A DNA stretch of 64,000 nucleotides from Rhizobium mayense (lineage in GTDB: Bacteria; Pseudomonadota; Alphaproteobacteria; Rhizobiales; Rhizobiaceae). The stretch covers positions 1 through 64,000 of the forward strand of contig NZ_JARFYM010000019.1 of NCBI RefSeq assembly GCF_030272705.1, given 5' to 3'. Below the pieces are notes generated by a model, which saw nothing but the letters and a program-made list of their open reading frames with translations, did not search any database and was not told the origin of the DNA. Below, piece after piece: positions 9,545-17,937 of this stretch (position 1 is the stretch's first letter; each line of letters opens with the position of its first letter). The position numbers and the translations under genes were made by a program.

Positions 9545-10603
9545 ATGCATGGCATAGAAGAGGTCATCGTCGGCCGTCAGGGATCGGCGGGTCTTATCCG
9601 TCTCAACCGGCCGCAGGCGCTGAACAGCCTGACATTGCCGATGATCCGGGCGATTGCATCGGCTCTTGCTGATTTCGCCGCCGATCCCGCAATCGCCAGC
9701 GTTATCGTCAGCGGGGAGGGCGAGCGGGCCTTCTGTGCCGGCGGCGACATCCGTCTCTTGCATGAGAGCGGCAAACGAGGCTCTGCGGAAGCCGAGACCT
9801 TCTGGCGCGAAGAGTTTCGCCTCAATCATGCCATTGCCAACTATCCCAAACCCTATGTGGCGCTGATGGACGGCATCACCATGGGCGGCGGCGTCGGGCT
9901 TTCTTCCCATGGCAGCCATCGTGTCGTTACGGAACGCACCAGGCTCGCCATGCCGGAAACCGGCATCGGCTATTTTCCCGATGTCGGCGCCACCTGGCTT
10001 TTGCCGCGTACGTCGGGCGAAGCCGGCACATGGATGGGCCTGACGGGCCAGGCCATCAATGCCGCCGACGCGATCTACGCGCGGCTGGCCGATCATTGTG
10101 TTGCGTCGTCCGATCTACCGGCTCTGATTGAAGCGATCGGTGCGCTGTCCATCGCAGCGTCGCCGGCCGATGTGCACAGGGTGATTTCAGGTATGGCATC
10201 CCCTGCGGGCGAAAGTCGGCTCGCCGCCAACCGCGATATGATCGATCGGGCGCTCGCATATGATACCGTCGAGGACATTCAGGAGGCGCTGGCGCGAGAG
10301 GCCGGCGATTTCGCCGCCGAAACTCGGCAGATGATCGCCACGCGCTCTCCCACCAGCCTGAAATTAACCCTGAGATTGCTGCGAGCCGGCCGCAAGGGTG
10401 CGAGCCTGGCAGAATGCCTGAACCGCGAACTCGGCGCCTGTCTCGGGATATTGTATAATCCCGACTTTTACGAAGGCGTGCGCGCCGCGGTTATCGACAA
10501 GGACCGCAATCCAAAATGGTCGCCGGCAAGCCTTGCCGAAGTCGATGATGTCGCCATCGATCGCTTCTTCGTGCCGGCGCGGCCGCCGCTTTTCGAGGCA
10601 TAA
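9545..10603 (+). CDS. 3-hydroxyisobutyryl-CoA hydrolase (enoyl-CoA hydratase superfamily)
   Basis: Likely releases 3-hydroxyisobutyrate from its CoA ester in valine catabolism. The crotonase fold shows LNRPQALNSL, FCAGGDIR and MGGGVGLSSHG; the hydrolase-type markers AMPETGIGYFPDVGATWLLPR and the C-terminal DFYEGVRAAVIDKDRNPKW distinguish it from ordinary hydratases. The length of 352 residues also matches the hydrolase rather than the ~260-residue hydratases. I chose the ATG at 9545 preceded by AGAGGGA; an upstream TTG at 9515 is in frame but less likely. The next gene encodes the enzyme for the product, so the pathway assignment is well supported. Confidence 0.9.
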   Translation: MHGIEEVIVGRQGSAGLIRLNRPQALNSLTLPMIRAIASALADFAADPAIASVIVSGEGERAFCAGGDIRLLHESGKRGSAEAETFWREEFRLNHAIANYPKPYVALMDGITMGGGVGLSSHGSHRVVTERTRLAMPETGIGYFPDVGATWLLPRTSGEAGTWMGLTGQAINAADAIYARLADHCVASSDLPALIEAIGALSIAASPADVHRVISGMASPAGESRLAANRDMIDRALAYDTVEDIQEALAREAGDFAAETRQMIATRSPTSLKLTLRLLRAGRKGASLAECLNRELGACLGILYNPDFYEGVRAAVIDKDRNPKWSPASLAEVDDVAIDRFFVPARPPLFEA

Positions 10604-10625
10604 ATGATCATGAGAGGAGAGCATC

Positions 10626-11507
10626 ATGACACGGATCGCATTCATTGGGCTCGGCAATATGGGCGGCCCCATGGCCGCCAATCTGGTCAAGGCAGGCCAC
10701 GACGTCGTCGGCTTCGATCTCGTGCATGATGCGCTGAAGGCTGCGGAGGCGACGGGCGTCAAAGCCGCAAACGTGCTGACCGAGGCCTTGGTGGATGCCG
10801 AAGTTGTCATCACCATGTTGCCGAAGGGGCAGCATGTGCTGACGCTCTGGACCGATATCCTGCTCTCCGTGCCGAAGGGTACCTTGCTGATCGACAGCTC
10901 GACCATCGATGTCGAAAGCGCCCGCAAAGCCCACGCGATGGCTGACGATGCCGGCTGCCTGTCGCTCGACGCGCCGGTCTCCGGTGGCACCGGGGGCGCT
11001 GCGGCCGGAACGCTTACCTTCATGGCCGGCGGGTCGCAGGAGAGTTTTGCAGGCGCCAAGCCGCTGCTCGAAGTCATGGGCAAGAAGATCGTCCATTGCG
11101 GCGATGCCGGCGCCGGCCAGGCGGCGAAAATCTGCAACAACATGATCCTCGGCATTTCCATGATCGGCGTCTGTGAGGCCTTCGTGCTCGGCGAAAAGCT
11201 CGGCCTGTCGCATCAGGCTCTGTTCGACGTCGCGTCGACGTCCTCCGGTCAATGCTGGTCGATCAACACTTATTGCCCGGTGCCCGGCCCTGTGCCGACC
11301 TCGCCGGCCAACAACGACTACAAGCCCGGCTTCATGGCGGCACTGATGCTGAAGGACCTGCGGCTCGCGCAGGAGGCGGCGCTGTCGAGCGGCGCATCGA
11401 CGCCGCTGGGTGCCGAAGCGGCGCAGCTCTACGCGCTCTTCGAGAAGCTCGGCAATGGCGGCCGCGATTTCTCGGCGATCATCGAGATGTTCCGGGAAGC
11501 GAGCTGA
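10626..11507 (+). CDS. mmsB: 3-hydroxyisobutyrate dehydrogenase
   Basis: NAD-dependent oxidation of 3-hydroxyisobutyrate to methylmalonate semialdehyde. The Rossmann motif IGLGNMGGPMAANL is at the N-terminus, the substrate signature DAPVSGGTGGAAAGTL is central, and GQAAKICNNM contains the catalytic lysine. The extended loop SSGQCWSINTYCPVPGPVP is specific to hydroxyisobutyrate dehydrogenases within the beta-hydroxyacid family. Length of 293 residues is standard. A GAGAGGAGAGC ribosome site lies directly upstream, 22 bases after the hydrolase gene, so the two are co-transcribed. Confidence 0.93.
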   Translation: MTRIAFIGLGNMGGPMAANLVKAGHDVVGFDLVHDALKAAEATGVKAANVLTEALVDAEVVITMLPKGQHVLTLWTDILLSVPKGTLLIDSSTIDVESARKAHAMADDAGCLSLDAPVSGGTGGAAAGTLTFMAGGSQESFAGAKPLLEVMGKKIVHCGDAGAGQAAKICNNMILGISMIGVCEAFVLGEKLGLSHQALFDVASTSSGQCWSINTYCPVPGPVPTSPANNDYKPGFMAALMLKDLRLAQEAALSSGASTPLGAEAAQLYALFEKLGNGGRDFSAIIEMFREAS

Positions 11508-11579
11508 AGATTATCGTGACAATCGAGTGAGTTGAGGGGCTCCTCGGCAGGCTGCAAACCTCAACGAATAAGCCGCAAC

Positions 11580-13649
11580 TCACCGCCACATACCGCGCAT
11601 CCTCGCCCCGACATCGACGCGCACCTGTCGCGCATGGACCGCTGCAGCGCTTTCCGCGCGTGCTTGCGGCCAGCCGCAGACCTCGAAGAACTGCAGCAGG
11701 GTTGCCGGGATGAAGCGTGTGCGCGAGGCGAAGACATGCCGGTCGCCTTGGGCATGCTGGCCATGGGTGAAGAAACGCTGCGGGATGACGAGATCGAGGC
11801 TGTCCTTGGCGCGAGTCATGGCGACATAAAGCAGCCGCCGTTCCTCCTCGATCTCGGAGGAGGAGCCGACGGCGAGATCGGCCGGAATGCAGCCATCCAC
11901 GGCATTGAGGACGAAGACTTTCGTCCATTCCTGGCCCTTGGCGGAATGGATGGTCGAAAGGATGAGATAATCCTCGTCGAGCAGCGGCACGCCGGCCTGG
12001 TCGCTGGTGGCGTCGGGTGGATCGAGCGTCAATTCGGTGAGGAAGCGCTCGCGCGAACCGTAGCCGCCGGCAATTTGTTCGAGCTGGAGCAAGTCCGCCT
12101 GGCGCGTTGCCGCATCCTCGTGCGCTCGCTCCAGATGCGGTTCGTACCATTGCCGCACGAGGCCGATTTCGGCTGGCCATCCGGCCTTGCCGCTCTTCAG
12201 CTCCTGCATGGTCGCAACGAAACTCGTCCAGTCCTCTCCGGAGCGCGGCGGCGCCGGAAAATCGGCCAGCGCTGCCATCGGACTGGCCTCGTCCCCGATA
12301 TGGTCGAGCACGCGCTGCGCGGTCGAGGGGCCGACGCCCGGAAGGAGTTGCATCAGGCGGAAGCCGGCAACGCGGTCGCGCGGGTTCTGGGCAAAGCGAA
12401 GGGCGGCGAGCATGTCCTTGACATGGGCGCTGTCGAGAAACTTCAGCCCGCCGAATTTTACGAAGGGGATATTGCGGCGCGTAAGCTCCACCTCCAGCGG
12501 CCCGCTATGATGCGAGGTCCGGAAAAGCACGGCCTGCTGCTTGAGCTTCGCACCGCTCTCGCGATTTTCCAGCACCTGATCGGCAACGTAGCGCGCCTGG
12601 TCGCTTTCATCGCGCACCGTCACCAGCCGCGGGCGTTGCGCGCTTTGTCGCTCCGTGTGCAGGTTCTTCGTGAAGCGCTCGGAAGCAAGTTCGATCACCG
12701 CATTGGCGGCCGCCAGAATCGGCTGCGTCGAGCGGTAATTGCGATCGAGTGTGATGATGTTGGCGGCGGGGGTAAAGGAGGTCGGGAAATCCAGGATGTT
12801 GCGTACCGTTGCCGCGCGGAAGGAATAGATCGATTGTGCATCGTCGCCGACGACGGTCAACCCCTGGCCGTCCGGTTTCAATGCCAGCAGGATCGATGAC
12901 TGCAGCCGGTTGGTATCTTGATATTCGTCGACCAGCATATGGTCGAAGCGGCCGCCGATATCTTTGGCGATCAGCGGCTCGTGCAGCATATGTGCCCAAT
13001 AGAGCAGCAGATCATCGTAATCGAGCACATTCTGTGCCTGCTTGGCTTCGACATAGGCCGCGAAGAGGTCGCGCAACTGCTTGTCCCAGGCCGCGCACCA
13101 GGGGAAGAAATCGCGCAGTATCTCTTCGAGCGGCGTTTCCGAATTGACGGCGCGGGAATAGATGGCAAGGCAGGTCGCCTTGGTCGGAAAGCGGCTTTCC
13201 AGCTTGGAGAAGCCAAGCTCATGGCGAATGAGGTTCATCAGGTCGGCACTGTCTTCGCGGTCATGGATCGTGAAGGCCGGATCGAGGCCGATCTGTTCGG
13301 CGTAATCGCGCAGGAGCCGCGCACCGATGCCGTGGAATGTGCCGGTCCAGGTGAGCGCGTCGGCAATGATGCCGGCATTGGCGCCAAGCACCTCGCGACA
13401 GATGCGCTCGACGCGCCGTCCCATTTCGGTAGCGGCCCGGCGGGAAAAGGTCATCAGCAGGATACGGCGGGGATCGGCGCCTTTGACGATCAGGTGCGCG
13501 ACGCGATGGGCAAGCGTGTTGGTCTTGCCGGAGCCAGCGCCGGCGATCACCAGCAGCGGTCCGGCGATATGGCTGCCTTCGACCGTCGTGCCGTGCTCCA
13601 CCGCCATCCGCTGCTCCGGGTTCAGCTTCTCCAGATAGGCAGCGCTCAT
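11580..13649 (-). CDS. UvrD-like superfamily 1 ATP-dependent DNA helicase
   Basis: A 3'-5' DNA helicase of the UvrD/Rep/PcrA type. Helicase motifs appear in order: GAGSGKTNTLAHR (I), DEYQDTNRLQ (II), VVGDDAQSIYSFRAA (III), DRNYRST (IV), LSTIHSAKGQEWTKVFV (V) and EEERRLLYVAMTRAKD (VI). At 689 residues it is slightly shorter than UvrD and lacks its long C-terminal tail; many rhizobia carry such a second UvrD-like enzyme in addition to UvrD. The ATG at 13649 follows AGGAGA; an in-frame start at 13688 would lack a ribosome site. It is convergent to mmsB. A role in repair is inferred from the family. Confidence 0.92.
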   Translation of the reverse strand: MSAAYLEKLNPEQRMAVEHGTTVEGSHIAGPLLVIAGAGSGKTNTLAHRVAHLIVKGADPRRILLMTFSRRAATEMGRRVERICREVLGANAGIIADALTWTGTFHGIGARLLRDYAEQIGLDPAFTIHDREDSADLMNLIRHELGFSKLESRFPTKATCLAIYSRAVNSETPLEEILRDFFPWCAAWDKQLRDLFAAYVEAKQAQNVLDYDDLLLYWAHMLHEPLIAKDIGGRFDHMLVDEYQDTNRLQSSILLALKPDGQGLTVVGDDAQSIYSFRAATVRNILDFPTSFTPAANIITLDRNYRSTQPILAAANAVIELASERFTKNLHTERQSAQRPRLVTVRDESDQARYVADQVLENRESGAKLKQQAVLFRTSHHSGPLEVELTRRNIPFVKFGGLKFLDSAHVKDMLAALRFAQNPRDRVAGFRLMQLLPGVGPSTAQRVLDHIGDEASPMAALADFPAPPRSGEDWTSFVATMQELKSGKAGWPAEIGLVRQWYEPHLERAHEDAATRQADLLQLEQIAGGYGSRERFLTELTLDPPDATSDQAGVPLLDEDYLILSTIHSAKGQEWTKVFVLNAVDGCIPADLAVGSSSEIEEERRLLYVAMTRAKDSLDLVIPQRFFTHGQHAQGDRHVFASRTRFIPATLLQFFEVCGWPQARAESAAAVHARQVRVDVGARMRGMWR

Positions 13650-13915
13650 GGTCTCTCCTGAAGGCTTCGGACGGCAGTCGGCGAACACGGGATCGGTGAC
13701 GAATCACGTTCGCAATAATATCCGAATGTTCGATGAATGTTCTGAATTGGTGGAAACTGTCAAGATCGACCGCATCTGCACAGAGATGTGACCCTCCCGT
13801 CATGAAGATGGTTCAGATTTAATGGAAGCCGGCTCGAAAAAAGCCTTTGGGGTACTTATTTACCAATTGTGACAGATGATTTGGGGTTTCGGTGCGCTGG
13901 GTAGGTTTCCCGAAT

Positions 13916-14788
13916 ATGAATGAGACGATCGCCACCGGATTGCGCCAGCCCAAGGCGCCGGTTGCCCTGACGGATGGGCGTATCGCGCTTGTGGAGGCAG
14001 ATGACAGTCGTCGGTGCCTGACGATGATCGCCGCTGGCGGCATCCGTCGTGAAATCTGCCGGCCCGGTGGGCGACCGTCCGGGCTCGCGGTCGATGGCGA
14101 CAATTGTTTCTGGGTGGCGGGCGGTCCGGAAAACTCCCTTGTTCGGATCTCTCCTGAAGGCCGCACTTTGCAGGTGATCGAAGGCGGCGAAGACGGCCCG
14201 TTTCTCTACCCGAACGACCTGGCTTTCGGTCCTGCCGGCCTGCTCTATATGACTGATTCCGGCGTCCGTATCTCCGACCTGATCGAAGGCTCCGACATTA
14301 ATCCCGATTTTTTTCAGGCGCCCTATAACGGCCGCGTCTATCAGATCGACCCGGCTGAAGGCCGGGTGCAGCGCGTGCTGGCGACCGGCTTGCTCTATGC
14401 CAATGGCATAGCGTTCGGGCCGGACGGGCTGCTTTACTACAGCGAGACATTGACCGGGAAAATCTATCGTCAGATCGTCGGCGGACGGCAGGAACTGTTT
14501 GCGCAGGTGATGCCGGCGCCGGCTGTGAAGGCGCTGTGCGGGCCGGCTGGCATGGCTTTCGATCGCAACGGCATGCTTTATTGTACGATTTACGGACAGG
14601 GCGAGATCTGCATGATCGATCCCACGGGAAAGATTGCCGGCCGTATCCGCACCGATGGCGCGCGGCCGAGCAATATTGCCTTCACCCTCGATGGCAAATT
14701 TGCACTCATTACCGAGCAGGAAAATGGTGTTGTGGAGAAAATAACGGCACCGCGCCCGGGACTACCGCTGCACATGCCATCCATCTGA
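13916..14788 (+). CDS. SMP-30/gluconolactonase-like beta-propeller protein
   Basis: Predicted six-bladed beta-propeller hydrolase of the SMP-30/gluconolactonase/luciferin-regenerating family. Repeated blades contain PNDLAFGPAGLLYMTDSG, YANGIAFGPDGLLYYSET and GMAFDRNGMLYCTIYG, which carry the Asn/Asp residues that bind the metal in this fold. The length is 290 residues. The ATG at 13916 is preferred; a GTG at 13892 is in frame. No signal peptide is evident, so it acts in the cytoplasm. It stands alone between the helicase and secDF. Lactone hydrolysis is the likely activity, but the sugar or lactone is unknown. Confidence 0.8.
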   Translation: MNETIATGLRQPKAPVALTDGRIALVEADDSRRCLTMIAAGGIRREICRPGGRPSGLAVDGDNCFWVAGGPENSLVRISPEGRTLQVIEGGEDGPFLYPNDLAFGPAGLLYMTDSGVRISDLIEGSDINPDFFQAPYNGRVYQIDPAEGRVQRVLATGLLYANGIAFGPDGLLYYSETLTGKIYRQIVGGRQELFAQVMPAPAVKALCGPAGMAFDRNGMLYCTIYGQGEICMIDPTGKIAGRIRTDGARPSNIAFTLDGKFALITEQENGVVEKITAPRPGLPLHMPSI

Positions 14789-14799
14789 TCTGGAGGCGG

Positions 14800-14828
14800 T
14801 GGACATGCCCGGAAGCCGGGCAAGTCCA
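14800..14828. terminator. hairpin between convergent genes
   Basis: TGGAC-A-TGCCCGG, loop AAG, then CCGGGCA-A-GTCCA forms a 12-pair stem with one A/A mismatch. It sits between the SMP-30-like gene and secDF, which converge, so it probably ends transcription on both sides. No long T run follows. Confidence 0.55.
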
Positions 14829-14848
14829 TATTCATGACCATCCGCTGC

Positions 14849-17404
14849 TTATTCGGCGGCGGGGATCTGCTTGTTGTCCCTGCCGGACTTGTCGTCCGGC
14901 TTGGCATCATCGACGGCGGCCTTGGCATGGCGGCGCCGCCAATCACCGAGGAACAGCAAGATTGGAGCGGCGATGAAGACCGACGAGGCGCCAGCGACGA
15001 GTATGCCGAACACCATCGGGATCGCGAAGCTGGAGACGGCACTGCCGCCCCAGATCGCCATCGGCACCAGCGCCAGGAAGGCGGTGGCGTTGGTGTAGAG
15101 GCTTCGCGCCAGGGTCTCGTTGATCGACTTGTCGATGATCTCGCGCAGCGGCATCGACTTGTAGAGCCGCATGTTTTCACGCATGCGGTCATAGACCACG
15201 ACCTTGTCGTTCACCGAGTAACCGACCAGCGTCAGGATCGCGGCGATGGCCGTCAGGTTGAAGTCGAGGCCGGTGATCGCGAAGAAGCCGATCGCCTTGG
15301 TGACGTCGAGTACCAGCGTGACGATGGCGCCGACCGCGAACGGCCATTCGAAACGAAACCAGATGTAGAACAGCATAGCCAGGCTGGCGATCAGGACCGA
15401 CAGGATGCCCGCCCAGGCAAGCTCGCCCGAAACCTTCGGACCGATGACATCCGTGCCTTCGATGGTCGCGGATGGGTCGATCTTCATGATTTCTGCCTTG
15501 AGCTTGGTGACCGCGGCTGTCTGCGCCTCTTCGCCGCCGTCCTGGCGCTGGGCGCGGACAAGGAGGCTGTTGTTGTCACCGAAAGACTGCAGTGCGATTT
15601 CGCCGAGGCCGAGCGTGTTCAGGCCCGCGCGGAACGTCGACAAATCGGCCGCGTCCTTGGTCTTGACCGACATCTGGATGCCGCCACGGAAATCGACGCC
15701 GTAGTTGAGGCCCGGATGGACGAACAGGACCACCGAGGCGATCGACAGGATCGCCGAGACGGTGACGCCAAAGAAGCGGGCCTTCATGAACTGGATGTGC
15801 TTGTCATAGGGGCTGAAGGGGATCAGCGGCCTGATGTTGATCACCTTCAGCTTGCGGCGACGGGTGATGGCAATCATCACGACGCGCACGAAGGCGACGG
15901 AGGTGAACATCGAGATAATGAGGCCGAGACCCATAGTCACGGCAAAGCCGCGAACCGGGCCGGACCCGAAGTAGAACAGGATGGCGGCGGCAATCAGGGC
16001 CGTCATGTTGCCATCGATAATTGTCGAATAAGCCTTCTTGAAGCCGTTATCGATAGCAGCGAAGGCGCCGCGGCCCTTGCGGGTTTCTTCGCGGATGCGC
16101 TCGTTGATGAGAACGTTGGCATCAACCGCCAGGCCGATACCGAGGACGACACCGGCGATGCCGGGCAGCGTCAGCGTGGCGCCGACAAGCGTCAGCGCCG
16201 AGAACGTCAGGATCGTGTGGATGAGCAGTGCAACATTCGCGAGAATCCCCCAGGCGCCGTAGAGCACGAAGATGAAGGCGGCAACCAAGGCGAAGCCGAC
16301 CAGGCCGCTATAGATACCCTTCTGGATCGCGTCGCTGCCGAGGTCGGCGCCGACGGTGCGTTCTTCGATGACCGTCAGCTTGGCCGGCAGGGCACCGGCG
16401 CGCAGGAGCGCTGCGAGGGTCGTTGCGCTGTCAGCTGTGAAGTTGCCCGAGATCTGGCCCGAACCGCCGGTGATCGGCTCACGAATGTTCGGCGCGCTCA
16501 GCACCTTGTTGTCGAGAACGATGGCAAAGGGCTTGCCGACATTTTCACGGGTGATTTCAGCGAAGCGGTTGGCACCGGCGCTGTCGAAGCGGAAGGTGAC
16601 GAGCGGCTCGTGCGTGTTCGGGTCGAAGCTGACGCGAGCGTCGGTGAGACGGTCGCCGGCGAGCTCGATGCGATCGAGAACCGGATAGCTGCGGCCTTCG
16701 TCATCCTTCAGGATGGTGACGCCCGGGCCGGGATTGTTCGGATCGACATTGTCGGCGAGCAGATGGAAGGACATCTTCGCGGTGGAACCGAGCAATTCGC
16801 GCAGGCGAGACGGGTCCTGTGCGCCCGGAAGCTGCACGAGGACACGGTTGGGGCCGACACGCTGAATGGTCGGTTCGGCGACGCCCACCTGGTCGACGCG
16901 CTTGCGAATGACTTCCAAGCTCTGCTGGACGGCGGAATCGACGTTGCTGGCAATGCCGGCCGGCGAGAAGGACATGGCAATCGTGCCGCCATTCGGCGTG
17001 ATCGTCAGATCAGACTGGCCCGCGGAGAGGCCGGACGAGATCGTGTTGGTGAGGGTTCTGAGCTGGGTCACCGCATCATTGCTCTGCGACGGATCGGTCA
17101 GCGTGACGATGATCTGGTCGCCATTGCGGACGATCGAACGGGTCAGGATGTTCTTGTCGCGCAGAACACGGCGCGAGTCTTGCATCAGCGATTGCAGCCG
17201 GCCGTTGGTCAAGTCCTTCTCGTCGACTTCGAGGACGAGATAAGAGCCGCCGCGAAGGTCGAGGCCGAGGGAAACCTGGCTATGCGGCAGCCAGGACGGG
17301 ACCTTGCTGAGAACCGACGGCGGCAGCGCGTTCGGCAGGGCAATGAAAAGGCCAAGCACGATGATCACTGTATAGAGGACCACCAGCCATGGTGAGGTGC
17401 GCAT
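14849..17404 (-). CDS. secDF: protein translocase subunit SecDF (fusion)
   Basis: Membrane component that uses the proton gradient to pull secreted proteins out of SecYEG. One chain contains SecD (about residues 1-540) and SecF (about 560-851), each with one N-terminal helix, a large periplasmic domain and five further helices. The paired signatures LGLDLRGGSYLVLEVDEKD and YGVDFRGGIQMSV mark the two halves; GIGLAVDANVLINERIREE is the conserved SecD helix 4. The ATG at 17404 is preceded by AAGGA; an in-frame start at 17467 would put non-family residues before the first helix. A single-chain SecDF is common in rhizobia. The upstream gene is not yajC. Confidence 0.95.
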   Translation of the reverse strand: MRTSPWLVVLYTVIIVLGLFIALPNALPPSVLSKVPSWLPHSQVSLGLDLRGGSYLVLEVDEKDLTNGRLQSLMQDSRRVLRDKNILTRSIVRNGDQIIVTLTDPSQSNDAVTQLRTLTNTISSGLSAGQSDLTITPNGGTIAMSFSPAGIASNVDSAVQQSLEVIRKRVDQVGVAEPTIQRVGPNRVLVQLPGAQDPSRLRELLGSTAKMSFHLLADNVDPNNPGPGVTILKDDEGRSYPVLDRIELAGDRLTDARVSFDPNTHEPLVTFRFDSAGANRFAEITRENVGKPFAIVLDNKVLSAPNIREPITGGSGQISGNFTADSATTLAALLRAGALPAKLTVIEERTVGADLGSDAIQKGIYSGLVGFALVAAFIFVLYGAWGILANVALLIHTILTFSALTLVGATLTLPGIAGVVLGIGLAVDANVLINERIREETRKGRGAFAAIDNGFKKAYSTIIDGNMTALIAAAILFYFGSGPVRGFAVTMGLGLIISMFTSVAFVRVVMIAITRRRKLKVINIRPLIPFSPYDKHIQFMKARFFGVTVSAILSIASVVLFVHPGLNYGVDFRGGIQMSVKTKDAADLSTFRAGLNTLGLGEIALQSFGDNNSLLVRAQRQDGGEEAQTAAVTKLKAEIMKIDPSATIEGTDVIGPKVSGELAWAGILSVLIASLAMLFYIWFRFEWPFAVGAIVTLVLDVTKAIGFFAITGLDFNLTAIAAILTLVGYSVNDKVVVYDRMRENMRLYKSMPLREIIDKSINETLARSLYTNATAFLALVPMAIWGGSAVSSFAIPMVFGILVAGASSVFIAAPILLFLGDWRRRHAKAAVDDAKPDDKSGRDNKQIPAAE

Positions 17405-17499
17405 GGGTATTATCCTTGGAAATACGCTAATGCCAGCGGAGCCTACCGCTGGCGGACGTGGAGTCATGTCGGAGATGCGCCGTTAAGCGCGCGAACCGG

Positions 17500-17922
17500 T
17501 CAGGCGAAAGCAGCCGGCGGCGCGCGAGCGAGATAGGCGCCAAAAGCGAAGGATTCGTGCCGCGTGATGACGCCACGGTCGCTCGGCCGCCACGGATTGC
17601 TCAGAAATCCGAGCGACGGAAGAGCGGCGAGCGTCGCCGGCCCAATATCATGCCAGGTGGCCTTCGGTGTAACCGTGCGGTCGGCGACGACCGTGCCGCG
17701 CACCGGATCGCGCAAGGCGAGATAGAGCGGTTGGCTGTCCTTGCCGGAGGAAAAGGCCTCGGCGTCCGCCCGCGCAGCGAGATTGATGCCGCCGCCGAGC
17801 GCCAGTCCGACATAGGCGAAGAAAGCGACGAAAAGCGAGGCGATGACACGCGCTCCGGCGCGGCGCGTCATCCTGCTATCGTTCTCTTCGCTGTCGGCGG
17901 CGCCGAATTCGAACGGGTCCAA
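17500..17922 (-). CDS. small single-pass membrane protein of unknown function
   Basis: I do not recognise this 140-residue protein. It has a polar N-terminus, one hydrophobic segment (VIASLFVAFFAYVGLALGGG, about residues 26-45) and a C-terminal part that looks extracytoplasmic. It begins 15 bases after the Kef-type antiporter stop and ends 95 bases before secDF, all on the same strand, so it is probably co-transcribed. The start is uncertain: TTG at 17922 has a GAAGG stretch upstream, while an ATG at 17871 would give 123 residues and keep the membrane segment. The opposite strand has a longer open frame, but it runs antisense to the antiporter. Confidence 0.55.
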   Translation of the reverse strand: MDPFEFGAADSEENDSRMTRRAGARVIASLFVAFFAYVGLALGGGINLAARADAEAFSSGKDSQPLYLALRDPVRGTVVADRTVTPKATWHDIGPATLAALPSLGFLSNPWRPSDRGVITRHESFAFGAYLARAPPAAFA

Positions 17923-17937
17923 CGGTATAAAAGGCCT

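Noticed and set aside
14834..17395. 853-codon open frame on the plus strand
   Set aside because: It is antisense to secDF, whose domains are unmistakable; the product is a His/Arg/Asp-rich shadow translation with no family features.
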